Assembly (NCBI GenBank): GCA_030655535.1
Contig: JAURVK010000010.1
Coordinates: forward strand, 1-61,907
Origin: Methylobacter sp.
Lineage (GTDB): Bacteria; Pseudomonadota; Gammaproteobacteria; Methylococcales; Methylomonadaceae
Reading direction: 5' to 3'
Length of the DNA stretch: 61,907 nucleotides
A program made the translations under genes and the position numbers. How positions within the stretch are numbered: the stretch's first letter is position 1; every line of letters begins with the position of its first letter. The notes under the pieces are model-generated. The model was not told the origin of the DNA, ran no database searches, and was given only the letters and a program-made list of their open reading frames with translations. Below, one piece after another: positions 33,314 to 41,898 of the stretch.

Positions 33314-33706
33314 TTATTTGCCTAATACGTCATTGCGTGTGCTTTCCGCAATCGCAGCAGCTTGGCCGATCAGTTCCGGCGGTACATTTAACTCGGTTAA
33401 GGTTGCGCCAAGATGTTCCATGACCGCATCGAAATGACTTGCATTCAAGCCCATCTTGACCAGATGCGCATGAGCAGTACGCATATCTGCGCCGCTGTAA
33501 TTATTGGGACCGCCGAATGCCATAGTCAAAAAAGCTTTTTGTTTGGCAGCTTGTTTTTCCATGTCGGAATTGTCGAAAAAACGGTTAATGCGGTAATCTG
33601 CCAGCACTTTGCGATAAAAAATATCTACAGCCGCGTCAACAGCCGCTTCGCCGCCAAGTTGTTCATAGAGTGTTTGGGTTGAAGCTGTTTCTTGTGATTC
33701 GCTCAT
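33314..33706 (-). CDS. Group 1 truncated haemoglobin, second copy
   Basis: A 130-aa paralog of the globin at 30757 (shared DIFYRKVLAD/SD, KQKAFLTMAFGGPNNYSG, AHAHLV, AIAESTRNDVL). TGGAGAC lies before the ATG. Co-directional with the downstream ferredoxin, forming a globin-ferredoxin pair that mirrors the globin-reductase pair on the other strand. No NsrR box was found upstream, so regulation may differ. Confidence 0.92.
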   Translation of the reverse strand: MSESQETASTQTLYEQLGGEAAVDAAVDIFYRKVLADYRINRFFDNSDMEKQAAKQKAFLTMAFGGPNNYSGADMRTAHAHLVKMGLNASHFDAVMEHLGATLTELNVPPELIGQAAAIAESTRNDVLGK

Positions 33707-33806
33707 TATTGTCTCCAGTAGTATGTAAGTAATTATTTTTATTTAAGCAAATTCGCTCATATAGAAGTTTATAACAACAGATGAATTTTTGCTATAAAAC
33801 AGCGGG

Positions 33807-33884
33807 GCGAAAGGTGAAAGACGAAAAGACTGGAGGTGTTTTTTTGCCCTTTAGCCCTTCGTCTTTCGTCTTTCGTCTTCATAT
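33807..33884. repeat. Inverted pair of heptamer arrays at the 3' end of the GT2 gene
   Basis: A block of GAAAGGT/GAAAGAC-type units (33807-33829) is followed by inverted CTTTCGT repeats (about 33859-33884). The second block is translated as the C-terminus of the glycosyltransferase (YEDERRKTKG). It is the same class of 7-bp repeat as in the T2SS leaders. Confidence 0.65.
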
Positions 33885-34693
33885 CGTTCAATCAGCCGCT
33901 GATAATAGTCAGCCTCCTCGGTTTTGCCTCGCTTGGTAACGCCGTTAAGGTAAATACCGGCTTTTTTTAGCAGCATATTGACTGCCGCCTGTCGGTTTTG
34001 ATCAGACAATTGACCGGCATCAATGATTTTTTGCAAGGCGCTGATTCGAAACCGATCCATACCCCAGTATGCACAAGATAACTGGTCTTCATGACCGCCA
34101 TGCTTGTTTATTTGCGGCTGTTCAACCAATAAAACCGGATAATTTGCAGCGATTCTGAGCCACAGGTCATAGTCTTCACAAGCAGGCAGTTGCGTATCGA
34201 ACAGGCCGATGTCTGCAAATACCGAACGGTGTATCAACACGGCGGACGGCGACATCGCGCATAGCGGCAAGCAATGGGTAAATATCCAGCCGCCGGTTTT
34301 GGCGTATTTTTTGGGTACGTTGACCTGGGTTCCATTGCGTATCCAATTTTCTTCAGTGTGGCAAATCCGGTGTTCAGGGTGATCCGCCAACGCCGCCATC
34401 TGTTTAGCCAGTTTTTCAGGCAGCCATTCGTCATCGGAATCCAGAAAAGCCAGCCAGTCGCCGGTCGCTTGTTGAATACCGAGATTGCGCCCCGCGCTGA
34501 CGCCGAGATTTTCCTGATGGTAATAATTTACCTGAGGAAATTCTTGTTGGAGCATGACGTCAGTACCATCGGTAGAACCGTCATCAATGACTGTAACTTC
34601 TGTCGGTAATAAGCTTTGGGAATAGACGGATAATAGCGCCCGTTTCAGCAGGTCACGGCGATTGTAGCTGGGGATAACGACTGAGATAGTTAT
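33851..34693 (-). CDS. GT2-family glycosyltransferase without a canonical start codon
   Basis: GT-A fold transferase, 280 codons from 34693. The ORF track gives only the part after an internal ATG (34555). The same frame continues 46 codons upstream with an intact nucleotide-sugar-binding N-terminus (ITISVVIPSYNRRDLL, VTVIDDGSTDGT), then a TAA. No ATG, GTG or TTG lies in that extension. An AAGG sequence sits 8 bases before an ATA codon at 34693-34691, where ATG would be expected. The DXD-type site is FLDSDDEW, and the acceptor region has ACEDYDLWLR. The start is mutated to ATA, or the gene is inactivated, or this is a sequencing error. Confidence 0.75.
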   Translation of the reverse strand: MTISVVIPSYNRRDLLKRALLSVYSQSLLPTEVTVIDDGSTDGTDVMLQQEFPQVNYYHQENLGVSAGRNLGIQQATGDWLAFLDSDDEWLPEKLAKQMAALADHPEHRICHTEENWIRNGTQVNVPKKYAKTGGWIFTHCLPLCAMSPSAVLIHRSVFADIGLFDTQLPACEDYDLWLRIAANYPVLLVEQPQINKHGGHEDQLSCAYWGMDRFRISALQKIIDAGQLSDQNRQAAVNMLLKKAGIYLNGVTKRGKTEEADYYQRLIERYEDERRKTKG

Positions 34694-34757
34694 AAGATTA
34701 CCTTACATTTTAATGGGTGTTCCGCTTAGCAGCATGTGCGAAATAAGTTGAATAACT

Positions 34758-34783
34758 GTAGTTGCAAATTTATTCGCAACTAC
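34758..34783. terminator. REP-like hairpin between UPF0182 and GT2 genes
   Basis: GTAGTTGC (34758-34765) pairs with GCAACTAC (34776-34783) around AAATTTATTC. The loop plus flank AAATTTATTCGC recurs at 61889-61900. It lies downstream of the UPF0182 gene and may act as its terminator. Confidence 0.5.
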
Positions 34784-34832
34784 ACCGAAAAATTATTTCA
34801 CCTGCTTGCGCACGTTATTTTATGAACGTTTC

Positions 34833-37490
34833 TTAGTTCTGTTTCAGCTCTATAACTGCTTTAGAAGTCCCTGTTCCGTCGCTTTCGGCGGCGTTTTTGA
34901 AATGAATTTGTTTCAACCGGTTAAACGCCGACCAGAAGTTGGTGTCCATGACTACATGATTGCCGATCGAAACGATAACCCTGATGAGCTCGGGGATGCC
35001 GTTTGTGACTGAGACTATATAAACCGGCTGCACGTAGAGTACGCTGTTGCCCATCGGCATAATGATCATGCGGCCTAAGCGAATATTAGAGCCGCCCTGG
35101 TCCCAGAGCGTGAATTGCGCGGAAATCTCCGGATTTTGCTCGATCAGCGATTCAACCTGCGCCGGTCCGTTGACCTGGACATCCTTAAGGAATTTATACA
35201 GCGTGATGCCGGGTTTATAGTCGGTGCTGCAGGTCTGGCTATCCAATATGCCGGCGACGCCTATCATGCTGAGGTTGTTGCTGTTGATCGGCGTCATTGG
35301 GTTCAGCATGACAAATTCTTCTGTGTTATTGCAGTTGCCAAAATCGATGGTTTGATAATAAGGCTTTACCTGCTCACCCCGGACTTTGGCAAATTGCCAG
35401 GTTTCCGCCTGTTGGTAAAATAATTCGGGTTTCTGTTGATGATATTTGGCATACACCTTCATCTGTAAATAATACAGGTCTCTGGGATAACGCAGATGCG
35501 ATTTCAGGTCTGCGGGCATTTCCTCCATGTTCTTGAACAGGCTGGGATAGGCGATGTTGTAAGCCTGAATGATGACATCCGAGGGATCGGAAATATAATA
35601 CTGAATATCGCCGTCAAAAGCGTCTATTACTATCTTGGCGGAATTACGGATATAGTTAAATTCCTGTTTGCCGTCCAGGAAATCGTCGCCTGCAGGCTTG
35701 GAAACGGGGTAGCGGTTAGACAAGGTGTAGGCGTCCTGTATCCAGTAAAACCGGTCGTTGCTCATGACCAGATAAGGGTCGCTATCCAGGCGCAGAAAGG
35801 GGGTCGCGGTATTAATGCGCTCGGTGATATTGCGGCGCATTAATACCCGGCTTTCTTTCGAGATATTGGTGGAAAAGAATATTTTCGGATCCTTGAAATA
35901 AAAGGCAAATAACGCCTTTCTGAACAGGGAAGGAATCGGTATACCGCTTTTGCCTTTATAAGCGCCCTCCATGCCGGGGTCCGTCAGGGATTTGGAAATG
36001 CCGACCACGTCCAGCTTGTTAGGTACGATGGCGTACTTATATTGTTCCTGACCATAATAAATGTCCGGATATTTAACGCTTAAGCCGACATTTGAACTCA
36101 GGTTTAAATCGCGCAAATACCAGAGCAGAGGCTGGCCTGCATCTTGTGCGGCTGGCGTGACCACGGCGCCGTAGCCGTGGGTGTAGCGCAAGTGGGTGTT
36201 TTCCCAGTTTTGCGCTTCGGGCGGCAATTTCGATATATTGACTTCTCTGGCGGAAAGATTGACCTGTCTGACGTGGTCGCGAAGGAAATAACGATCCTCA
36301 TCGACAGACAAGAAAGTGTAATAGGGTCTTATCGATTGCAACTGTCTATAAGTGTCAATCAGGATTTCCCTATCCCAAACCGGTATGTTTTCAAAATGTT
36401 TTTGCGTGCTCCATGTTTCAATGTCGTCAACGGCATTGAGTTTGATGGGGAGGTCAATGATTTTGATGTTTTTTAAATCATAGGCATCCATGGTGGCATT
36501 GATATTGTGCTGCATGAACGGTTTTTCCGTTCTGACCGGATTGGGGTTGACGATGTATTTTTGGATTAAATCAGGGATAAACTGAATCTTGGGTAGACCC
36601 AGGACAGAGAGAAAAACGGCAAGTGATATTAAAAGCGGCGCTTTGATGCGGTGTTTTTCTGAAAAAATAAACAGACCGGCGGAAATGGCGGCCGCCAGAA
36701 AGGTAATGATACCGAGCCAAATCAGCGGCAATTGATAACGGAGTTCGGTAAAACCGGGACCGTAAAAGACAGGCTCGTGGCTGTCGGTATAAAGCAGCGA
36801 AAAGCGTTGCAGCATGAATCCCCAGACCACGAATAAAACCACAAAGCCTATGAGAATGACCAAATGGATTTTTGCGCCCAAAGGGAATTCCTTGCTCTGG
36901 TTGGGCACAAAAATATGCTCCAGCCAATACAATAATCCGACCATGCAGAAGATCAGGCCGGCGGTGGTTAGCAGTTCTTGCTGGATCAGCATGTAGATCG
37001 GGTAGGACAACAGATAAAAGCTGACGTCCTGACCGTAAACCGGCTCGGTCACTCCCGAAGCGCTGCCGAAAAAATAAAGCAGTGCGGTTTCCCATTGGTG
37101 ATAAAAGGGAATGGCGATAAAAAAGGCTAAAATTAAAGAAATAGGCGTGTATATCTTTGCCGAGCCGCTCATGAAGGTATCGGCAAAGCGTTGGAAGCGT
37201 CGGCGTTTATCGGCATTGCTGAGAATCTCATTCTGCGGGTTTAGGCCCAGATAACGTGAGGCGATCCAAAAATGAAAAAAGAAAATGATAAAGAACGCCA
37301 GGGTTACTCCACCGGAAAGAAAAAACTTGTACAGCAGTCTTAACCAGAAGTAGGCTTCAAGTTTTAATGATTTGTACCACCATAGATCAACAAACAGATC
37401 AAGAAATATGAAATAAAAGGCGACATATAAAATGATAGCGATTACAAGTGTCGCTCCAATCAGCGCGGGTAAAAGCTTCAGGTTCCGCAT
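34833..37490 (-). CDS. UPF0182 family large membrane protein
   Basis: 885 aa from the ATG at 37490, where GAGG lies 5 bases upstream; the track's 18 extra residues lack family support. The N-terminal third has about seven hydrophobic spans (LLPALIGATLVIAIILYVAF; FFLSGGVTLAFFIIFFFHFW; LVILIGFVVLFVVWGFML). The rest is a large extracytoplasmic domain with the family pattern LRYTHGYGAVVTPA...YYGQEQYKYAIVPN and IDAFDGDIQYYISDPSDVIIQAY. COG1615 proteins have no established function. Monocistronic. Confidence 0.92.
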   Translation of the reverse strand: MRNLKLLPALIGATLVIAIILYVAFYFIFLDLFVDLWWYKSLKLEAYFWLRLLYKFFLSGGVTLAFFIIFFFHFWIASRYLGLNPQNEILSNADKRRRFQRFADTFMSGSAKIYTPISLILAFFIAIPFYHQWETALLYFFGSASGVTEPVYGQDVSFYLLSYPIYMLIQQELLTTAGLIFCMVGLLYWLEHIFVPNQSKEFPLGAKIHLVILIGFVVLFVVWGFMLQRFSLLYTDSHEPVFYGPGFTELRYQLPLIWLGIITFLAAAISAGLFIFSEKHRIKAPLLISLAVFLSVLGLPKIQFIPDLIQKYIVNPNPVRTEKPFMQHNINATMDAYDLKNIKIIDLPIKLNAVDDIETWSTQKHFENIPVWDREILIDTYRQLQSIRPYYTFLSVDEDRYFLRDHVRQVNLSAREVNISKLPPEAQNWENTHLRYTHGYGAVVTPAAQDAGQPLLWYLRDLNLSSNVGLSVKYPDIYYGQEQYKYAIVPNKLDVVGISKSLTDPGMEGAYKGKSGIPIPSLFRKALFAFYFKDPKIFFSTNISKESRVLMRRNITERINTATPFLRLDSDPYLVMSNDRFYWIQDAYTLSNRYPVSKPAGDDFLDGKQEFNYIRNSAKIVIDAFDGDIQYYISDPSDVIIQAYNIAYPSLFKNMEEMPADLKSHLRYPRDLYYLQMKVYAKYHQQKPELFYQQAETWQFAKVRGEQVKPYYQTIDFGNCNNTEEFVMLNPMTPINSNNLSMIGVAGILDSQTCSTDYKPGITLYKFLKDVQVNGPAQVESLIEQNPEISAQFTLWDQGGSNIRLGRMIIMPMGNSVLYVQPVYIVSVTNGIPELIRVIVSIGNHVVMDTNFWSAFNRLKQIHFKNAAESDGTGTSKAVIELKQN

Positions 37491-37998
37491 AGTGTCCTCT
37501 TTAAAATATAGAAAATTGTTGTTGACGATGCCCGTTTTGTGCATTTTTTAGACGACCGCTATTCGATCCAATACACGTTTTTAACCGTATTCTAACATCC
37601 AATAAAATGTTCGTAATGATTTAGAGGCCATGGCTGAAAAACAGGAATAAATATGTTGCAGGTCCGTCACAGTCGAAATGGAAATAACCCAGTCAAGTGG
37701 GTGTTTTCGATGTCGCTGCCATCGCCTGTTTTCATCATCAATTTTTGCCGTTATCTGTCAACAGATCATTAGCCGGTTTTCTGCGCTGCCATTAAGTTAA
37801 GACATGATCATGATTGTGGGGGCGACTTTAGTCGCCCGGTCAGTGAACAACCTACTGTTTAATCGGCGACTACCAATAGTAGGCTTTAGGCGAAGTCACC
37901 CCTCGATCAGCAATTATTTTGCCTTTACTTGTGCTTGTTTAGCTTAGGGGAATAAGCACACCGCTTATTTATCGATGGTCGTATGTGGCTTTAATAAA
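37491..37998. other. Gene-free stretch upstream of the UPF0182 gene
   Basis: About 500 bases. From 37779 it holds a copy of the outer-arm sequence GCTGCCATTAAGTTAAGACA followed by a REP pair at 37815-37905 (listed separately). The first 250 bases (37545-37790) show no ORF, repeat or RNA fold that could be recognised. The UPF0182 promoter should lie just above 37490. Confidence 0.55.
37815..37905. repeat. REPIN-like pair
   Basis: TGTGGGGGCGACTTTAGTCG (37815) faces a diverged inverted unit (AGGCGAAGTCACCCCTC, near 37888-37904). First arm is identical to that between gspE and gspF. Confidence 0.7.
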
Positions 37999-38187
37999 TC
38001 AAGAAGCTATTCCAATAATTCTGTCCGGAACCATTGGAGTAGCCTCCCGTCTTGTGTGTTTTGCTTTGCGGCTGTATTTGCTTTTATCGCAAAAAGTTTG
38101 CGCTTTATTAAACAGGTGCGCGTACTTGGCGACCGGGTTTTGGTTCGGAACACAATCGGTTCCTGTTTGATTTTTACGTTTTTTCAT
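37999..38187 (-). CDS. Small basic protein, DUF7230-like
   Basis: A 62-aa highly basic protein, MKKRKNQTGTDCVPNQNPVAKYAHLFNKAQTFCDKSKYSRKAKHTRREA. The NPVAK-A--FN-AQ-F-DK-KYSRK-KH core resembles, from memory, the small DUF7230 family. Of two adjacent ATGs, the second is preferred because AGAGG is 6 bases upstream of it. Overlapping plus-strand ORFs of similar size look like shadows. Function unknown; the charge suggests nucleic-acid or ribosome binding (inference). It is divergent from mnmG. Confidence 0.65.
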   Translation of the reverse strand: MKKRKNQTGTDCVPNQNPVAKYAHLFNKAQTFCDKSKYSRKAKHTRREATPMVPDRIIGIAS

Positions 38188-38267
38188 CATTTACCTCTTA
38201 TAATAGAATAAGTTTGTGTGAATCCACACAGCAATAATATATCATTTTTTAAGAGTACATAGCGCTA

Positions 38268-40139
38268 GTGAAATTTAGAAAAGACTTTGATGTCATTGTG
38301 GTGGGTGGCGGACATGCGGGAACAGAAGCCGCGCTGGCATCGGCAAGATGTGGCGCGAACACCTTGTTGCTGACGCAAAATATCGACACGCTGGGACAAA
38401 TGAGCTGCAATCCTGCGATTGGCGGCATAGGCAAGGGGCATTTGGTTAAGGAAGTCGATGCCTTGGGCGGGGTGATGGCCAGGGCTATCGATCATGGCGG
38501 CATTCAGTTTCGTACCTTGAATGCCAGCAAAGGCCCGGCGGTTCGGGCGACTCGCGCTCAGGCGGATCGTCAGCTTTACAAGCAGGCGGTCAGAGCGGCG
38601 CTGGAAAATCAGCCCAATCTGGCTTTATTTCAGCAAACCGTATCCGATTTGATGGTCGAGGGCGACAGGGTTGTCGGCGTTAAAACCCAAATGGGCTTGA
38701 ATTTTACCGCAAGAGCCGTGGTTTTAACCACCGGCACTTTTTTAGGCGGAAAAATACATATCGGCCTGGAAAACTACAGCGGCGGTCGTGCCGGCGATCC
38801 GGCCTCGATTGCTCTGTCCGAGCGGTTAAGGGAGTTGCCGTTTAGAATCGATCGCTTGAAAACCGGCACGCCGCCGCGTATCGACGGACGGACGATTGAT
38901 TTTGGCAAGCTCGAAGAACAGCATGGCGACGATCCGGTGCCGGTGTTTTCGTTTATCGGCAAGCGCGAGCAGCATCCCAGGCAAATTCCGTGTCATATAA
39001 CGCGCACTAACAGTAAAACTCACGATATCATCCGTTCCGGCCTGGACCGTTCGCCGCTGTATTCGGGGATTATCGAGGGTATCGGGCCGCGTTATTGTCC
39101 GTCCATTGAAGATAAAATCGTTCGCTTTGCCGACCGGGATTCGCACCAGATTTTTGTCGAACCGGAGGGTTTGAATACCCATGAGATTTATCCCAACGGC
39201 ATTTCAACCAGCCTGCCTTTCGATGTGCAGTATGAGTTCGTGCGCTCGATGCTGGGTTTTGAAAACGCCGAAATCGTGCGTCCCGGTTATGCGATCGAAT
39301 ACGACTTTTTCGATCCCCGAGATTTGAAATCGTCGCTGGAAACCAAGCACATGGATGCCCTGTTTTTTGCCGGACAAGTCAACGGCACCACCGGTTATGA
39401 AGAAGCGGCGGCGCAAGGCTTGATCGCAGGATTGAATGCGGCGCGTTTGGTTCAGGGTCTGGACAGTTGGTGTCCGGGACGCGATGAGGCGTATATCGGC
39501 GTGATGATTGACGATCTGATTACCTGCGGCACCCAAGAGCCGTATCGGATGTTTACCAGTCGCGCCGAATACCGCTTGCTGTTGAGGGAGGACAATGCCG
39601 ATTTGCGCCTGACCGAAAAAGGCCGGGAATTGGGCTTGGTTGATGATCAGCGCTGGCAGGCTTTCGAGATTAAACGGGCAGCCGTCTCCCAATTGCAGGA
39701 CGATCTGAAAAAAAAATGGGTCAGAACGGAAACGGCAGAGGCAACTCAGGTCGAGCAATATTGGGGTAAGCCGTTATTGCGGGAAGCCAATTTGATGGAT
39801 TTGCTGCGTCGCCCGGAAGTCGACGTTCAGCAATTGCTGTCGTTTATGGTCGGCGTTGAGGATATGGATCTGCAGGTAGCCGAACAGGTTGAGATTCAAG
39901 CCAAATATGCAGGCTATATAGACCGGCAGCAAACCGAGATAGACAAGGCTTTGCGTTACGATCACCTGCGCTTGCCCGAGGCCATCGATTACAACGGCGT
40001 TCCCGGTCTTTCCAATGAAGTGAGCGAAAAGCTTAAAAAACAGCGGCCTGAAACTTTGGGTCAGGCCTCGCGCATCCCCGGAATTACGCCGGCCGCCGTT
40101 TCCCTGTTACTGGTTTATTTAAAGAAGAAAAGCGCCTGA
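38268..40139 (+). CDS. mnmG: tRNA U34 carboxymethylaminomethyl synthase subunit MnmG
   Basis: FAD-dependent subunit that with MnmE modifies the tRNA wobble uridine. It is 623 aa, full length. FAD motif [50 protein letters not shown] and the C-terminal helical MnmE-binding domain ([16 protein letters not shown]). The start is GTG 38268 with only a weak ribosome site. First gene of the mnmG-rsmG-parA-parB block, with a 1-bp overlap (TGATG) into rsmG. Confidence 0.96.
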   Translation: MKFRKDFDVIVVGGGHAGTEAALASARCGANTLLLTQNIDTLGQMSCNPAIGGIGKGHLVKEVDALGGVMARAIDHGGIQFRTLNASKGPAVRATRAQADRQLYKQAVRAALENQPNLALFQQTVSDLMVEGDRVVGVKTQMGLNFTARAVVLTTGTFLGGKIHIGLENYSGGRAGDPASIALSERLRELPFRIDRLKTGTPPRIDGRTIDFGKLEEQHGDDPVPVFSFIGKREQHPRQIPCHITRTNSKTHDIIRSGLDRSPLYSGIIEGIGPRYCPSIEDKIVRFADRDSHQIFVEPEGLNTHEIYPNGISTSLPFDVQYEFVRSMLGFENAEIVRPGYAIEYDFFDPRDLKSSLETKHMDALFFAGQVNGTTGYEEAAAQGLIAGLNAARLVQGLDSWCPGRDEAYIGVMIDDLITCGTQEPYRMFTSRAEYRLLLREDNADLRLTEKGRELGLVDDQRWQAFEIKRAAVSQLQDDLKKKWVRTETAEATQVEQYWGKPLLREANLMDLLRRPEVDVQQLLSFMVGVEDMDLQVAEQVEIQAKYAGYIDRQQTEIDKALRYDHLRLPEAIDYNGVPGLSNEVSEKLKKQRPETLGQASRIPGITPAAVSLLLVYLKKKSA

Positions 40140-40774
40140 TGGAAGCATGTCGAAAAATCCTGGTTTCCGGGATAGCCTCGTTAAATTTAAACGTCACTGA
40201 CGAACAAGTGGATCAGTTGCTGAGCTTTATAAAGCTGATTGAGAAATGGAATAAAGCCTATAATCTGACCGCGATACGGGATAGGGAAGAAATGGCGCGA
40301 TTGCATATACTGGATAGCCTGGCGATCCTTCCTTATATTGAAGGCGCGCGGGTCATCGATATCGGCACCGGCGCAGGATTGCCGGGTATTCCGTTGGCCA
40401 TATGTTTGCCTGAAATCCACTTTACCTTGCTCGATAGTAATGCCAAGAAAACTCGATTTGTACAGCAGGTTATTTTGGAATTAAAACTTAAAAATGTGCA
40501 AGTTGTTCACAGTCGCGTGGAAAATCATCATCCTGCAACAGCATATGATGCAGTCCTTACCCGGGCGTTTGCCAGCTTGTCCGATATCGTCAAGTTGACC
40601 TCGCATCTGCTGGCCGGAAAGGGGGTGTTGCTGGCAATGAAGGGGCAGAATCTGGATGCGGAACTGGAACAGGTAGCAGCAAAAAAATCGGTTATCCCGG
40701 TCAGTATTCCGGGAACTGATGTTGAAAGATGTTTAGTGCGAATAGAATTGCCTGAACAGGCAGAGGTAAGGTAG
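40139..40774 (+). CDS. rsmG: 16S rRNA m7G527 methyltransferase RsmG
   Basis: Methylates G527 of 16S rRNA; loss gives low-level streptomycin resistance in E. coli. It is 211 aa with the SAM site VIDIGTGAGLPGIPLAI, HFTLLDSNAKKTRFV and the catalytic-side LTRAFASL. Translation is coupled to mnmG upstream and to parA downstream. Confidence 0.95.
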   Translation: MEACRKILVSGIASLNLNVTDEQVDQLLSFIKLIEKWNKAYNLTAIRDREEMARLHILDSLAILPYIEGARVIDIGTGAGLPGIPLAICLPEIHFTLLDSNAKKTRFVQQVILELKLKNVQVVHSRVENHHPATAYDAVLTRAFASLSDIVKLTSHLLAGKGVLLAMKGQNLDAELEQVAAKKSVIPVSIPGTDVERCLVRIELPEQAEVR

Positions 40775-41550
40775 TGGGAAAAGTAATTGCAATAACCAAT
40801 CAAAAAGGCGGTGTAGGAAAGACTACAACCAGCGTCAATCTGGCAGCCTCACTGGCTGCGGCTAACCGGCGCGTGTTGCTGGTAGACCTTGATCCGCAGG
40901 GCAATGCGGCTATGGGCTGCGGCGTCGATAAACAGACGGTTAACTATTCCAGTTACGATTTATTGATGGAAGAAGTGCCTGCGTCGGAAACAGTCATTAA
41001 CATTCCGGACATCGGTTTTTCGGTGATTCCCGGTAATGGCGATCTTACTGCGGCAGAAGTGCAGTTAATGCAGGCCGAGCATAGGGAGCGGCGGCTTGCC
41101 GACGCCTTGATTCCGATAAAACCGGATTACGATTATATCCTGATCGATTGCCCGCCCTCATTGAATATGCTGACTTTAAATGCGATGGTCGCGGCAAACA
41201 GCGTGCTGGTGCCGATGCAGTGCGAATATTATGCGCTTGAGGGTTTGTCGGCATTGATGAGTACCTTGAAAAATATTCAGGACACGGTCAATCCGGAGCT
41301 GTATCTGGAAGGTATCCTGCGCACCATGTATGACGACAGGAACCGGCTGACCAAGGATGTCTCGGAGCAGTTGATCCGCTATTTCGGCGATAAGGTTTTT
41401 AGAACCTGTATCCCAAGAAATGTCCGCTTGGCCGAAGCGCCGAGTCATGGTTTGCCGGTGCTGAGCTATGATAAGTCATCGCGAGGATCTGTAGCCTATA
41501 TTACCTTGGCGGGTGAAATGATCAGAAAAGAAAAGCACAGCAGCACATGA
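40774..41550 (+). CDS. parA: Chromosome-partitioning ATPase ParA (Soj)
   Basis: Walker-type ATPase that drives origin segregation. It is 258 aa with the deviant Walker A NQKGGVGKTTTSVNLA, A' DLDPQGNAAMGC and Walker B YILIDCPPSLNMLTLNA. GTG start overlapping the rsmG TAG. Its stop overlaps the ATG of the mini-ParB gene (ATGA). It lacks the N-terminal HTH of plasmid type Ia ParA, so this is the chromosomal type. Confidence 0.96.
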   Translation: MGKVIAITNQKGGVGKTTTSVNLAASLAAANRRVLLVDLDPQGNAAMGCGVDKQTVNYSSYDLLMEEVPASETVINIPDIGFSVIPGNGDLTAAEVQLMQAEHRERRLADALIPIKPDYDYILIDCPPSLNMLTLNAMVAANSVLVPMQCEYYALEGLSALMSTLKNIQDTVNPELYLEGILRTMYDDRNRLTKDVSEQLIRYFGDKVFRTCIPRNVRLAEAPSHGLPVLSYDKSSRGSVAYITLAGEMIRKEKHSST

Positions 41551-41840
41551 CCTTAAAAAAACGTGGGTTAGGTCGCGGGCTTGAAGCCTTGCTGGCGGAT
41601 GATTCCGCTAAAAAAGAAACACATCAGCCGCAAACGAAGCAGTCGGCTGATAATCGGTCGGTTAAAGATAAAATTCGGCTTAAGCCTGAGACAATCGAGG
41701 CAGTGGATGAGCGAGCGGGAATGGTGGTTGCGTTATTTAAAAATATTCAAAGAGAAAACCTTCTTCTGCTGGAGGAAGCGGAGGCTTTAAAAAAATTGAT
41801 TGAAGAGTTTGAATCGATACTCTGTGCCGATCAGTCATAA
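41547..41840 (+). CDS. Truncated ParB-like protein (mini-ParB)
   Basis: A 97-aa protein with two pieces of ParB. Residues 1-18 copy the ParA-stimulating N-terminal peptide (KKRGLGRGLEALLADDS), and residues 53-89 copy ParB box III (ERAGMVVALFKNIQREN...LLEEAEALKKLIEEFE). The region between, holding boxes I and II (including GERRWRA of the CTP site), is replaced by an unrelated polar stretch. The helix-turn-helix and dimerisation domain are missing. It overlaps the parA stop, so it is translationally coupled, and precedes full-length parB by 58 bp. Either a decayed duplicate or a ParA modulator. Confidence 0.85.
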   Translation: MTLKKRGLGRGLEALLADDSAKKETHQPQTKQSADNRSVKDKIRLKPETIEAVDERAGMVVALFKNIQRENLLLLEEAEALKKLIEEFESILCADQS

Positions 41841-41898
41841 ATCAGCGCAAGTGGCATTAGCCGGTTAAATGATTAAATAAAGAGAAAAGTTAAAAGTT

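Noticed and set aside
34555-34555. ATG at 34555 as the true start of the GT2 gene
   Set aside because: It would remove the conserved N-terminal nucleotide-binding strand and DDGSTDGT motif, which are intact in frame upstream.
37975-38211. Plus-strand ORFs of 61 and 78 aa upstream of mnmG
   Set aside because: Overlapping each other in different frames, no ribosome site, no domain; the minus-strand small basic gene explains the region better.
38215-38230. TGTGTG-AATC-CACACA palindrome upstream of mnmG as part of a replication origin
   Set aside because: No DnaA boxes (TTATNCACA) or repeated AT-rich 13-mers were found with it, so an oriC call is not supported although oriC lies near mnmG in some bacteria.
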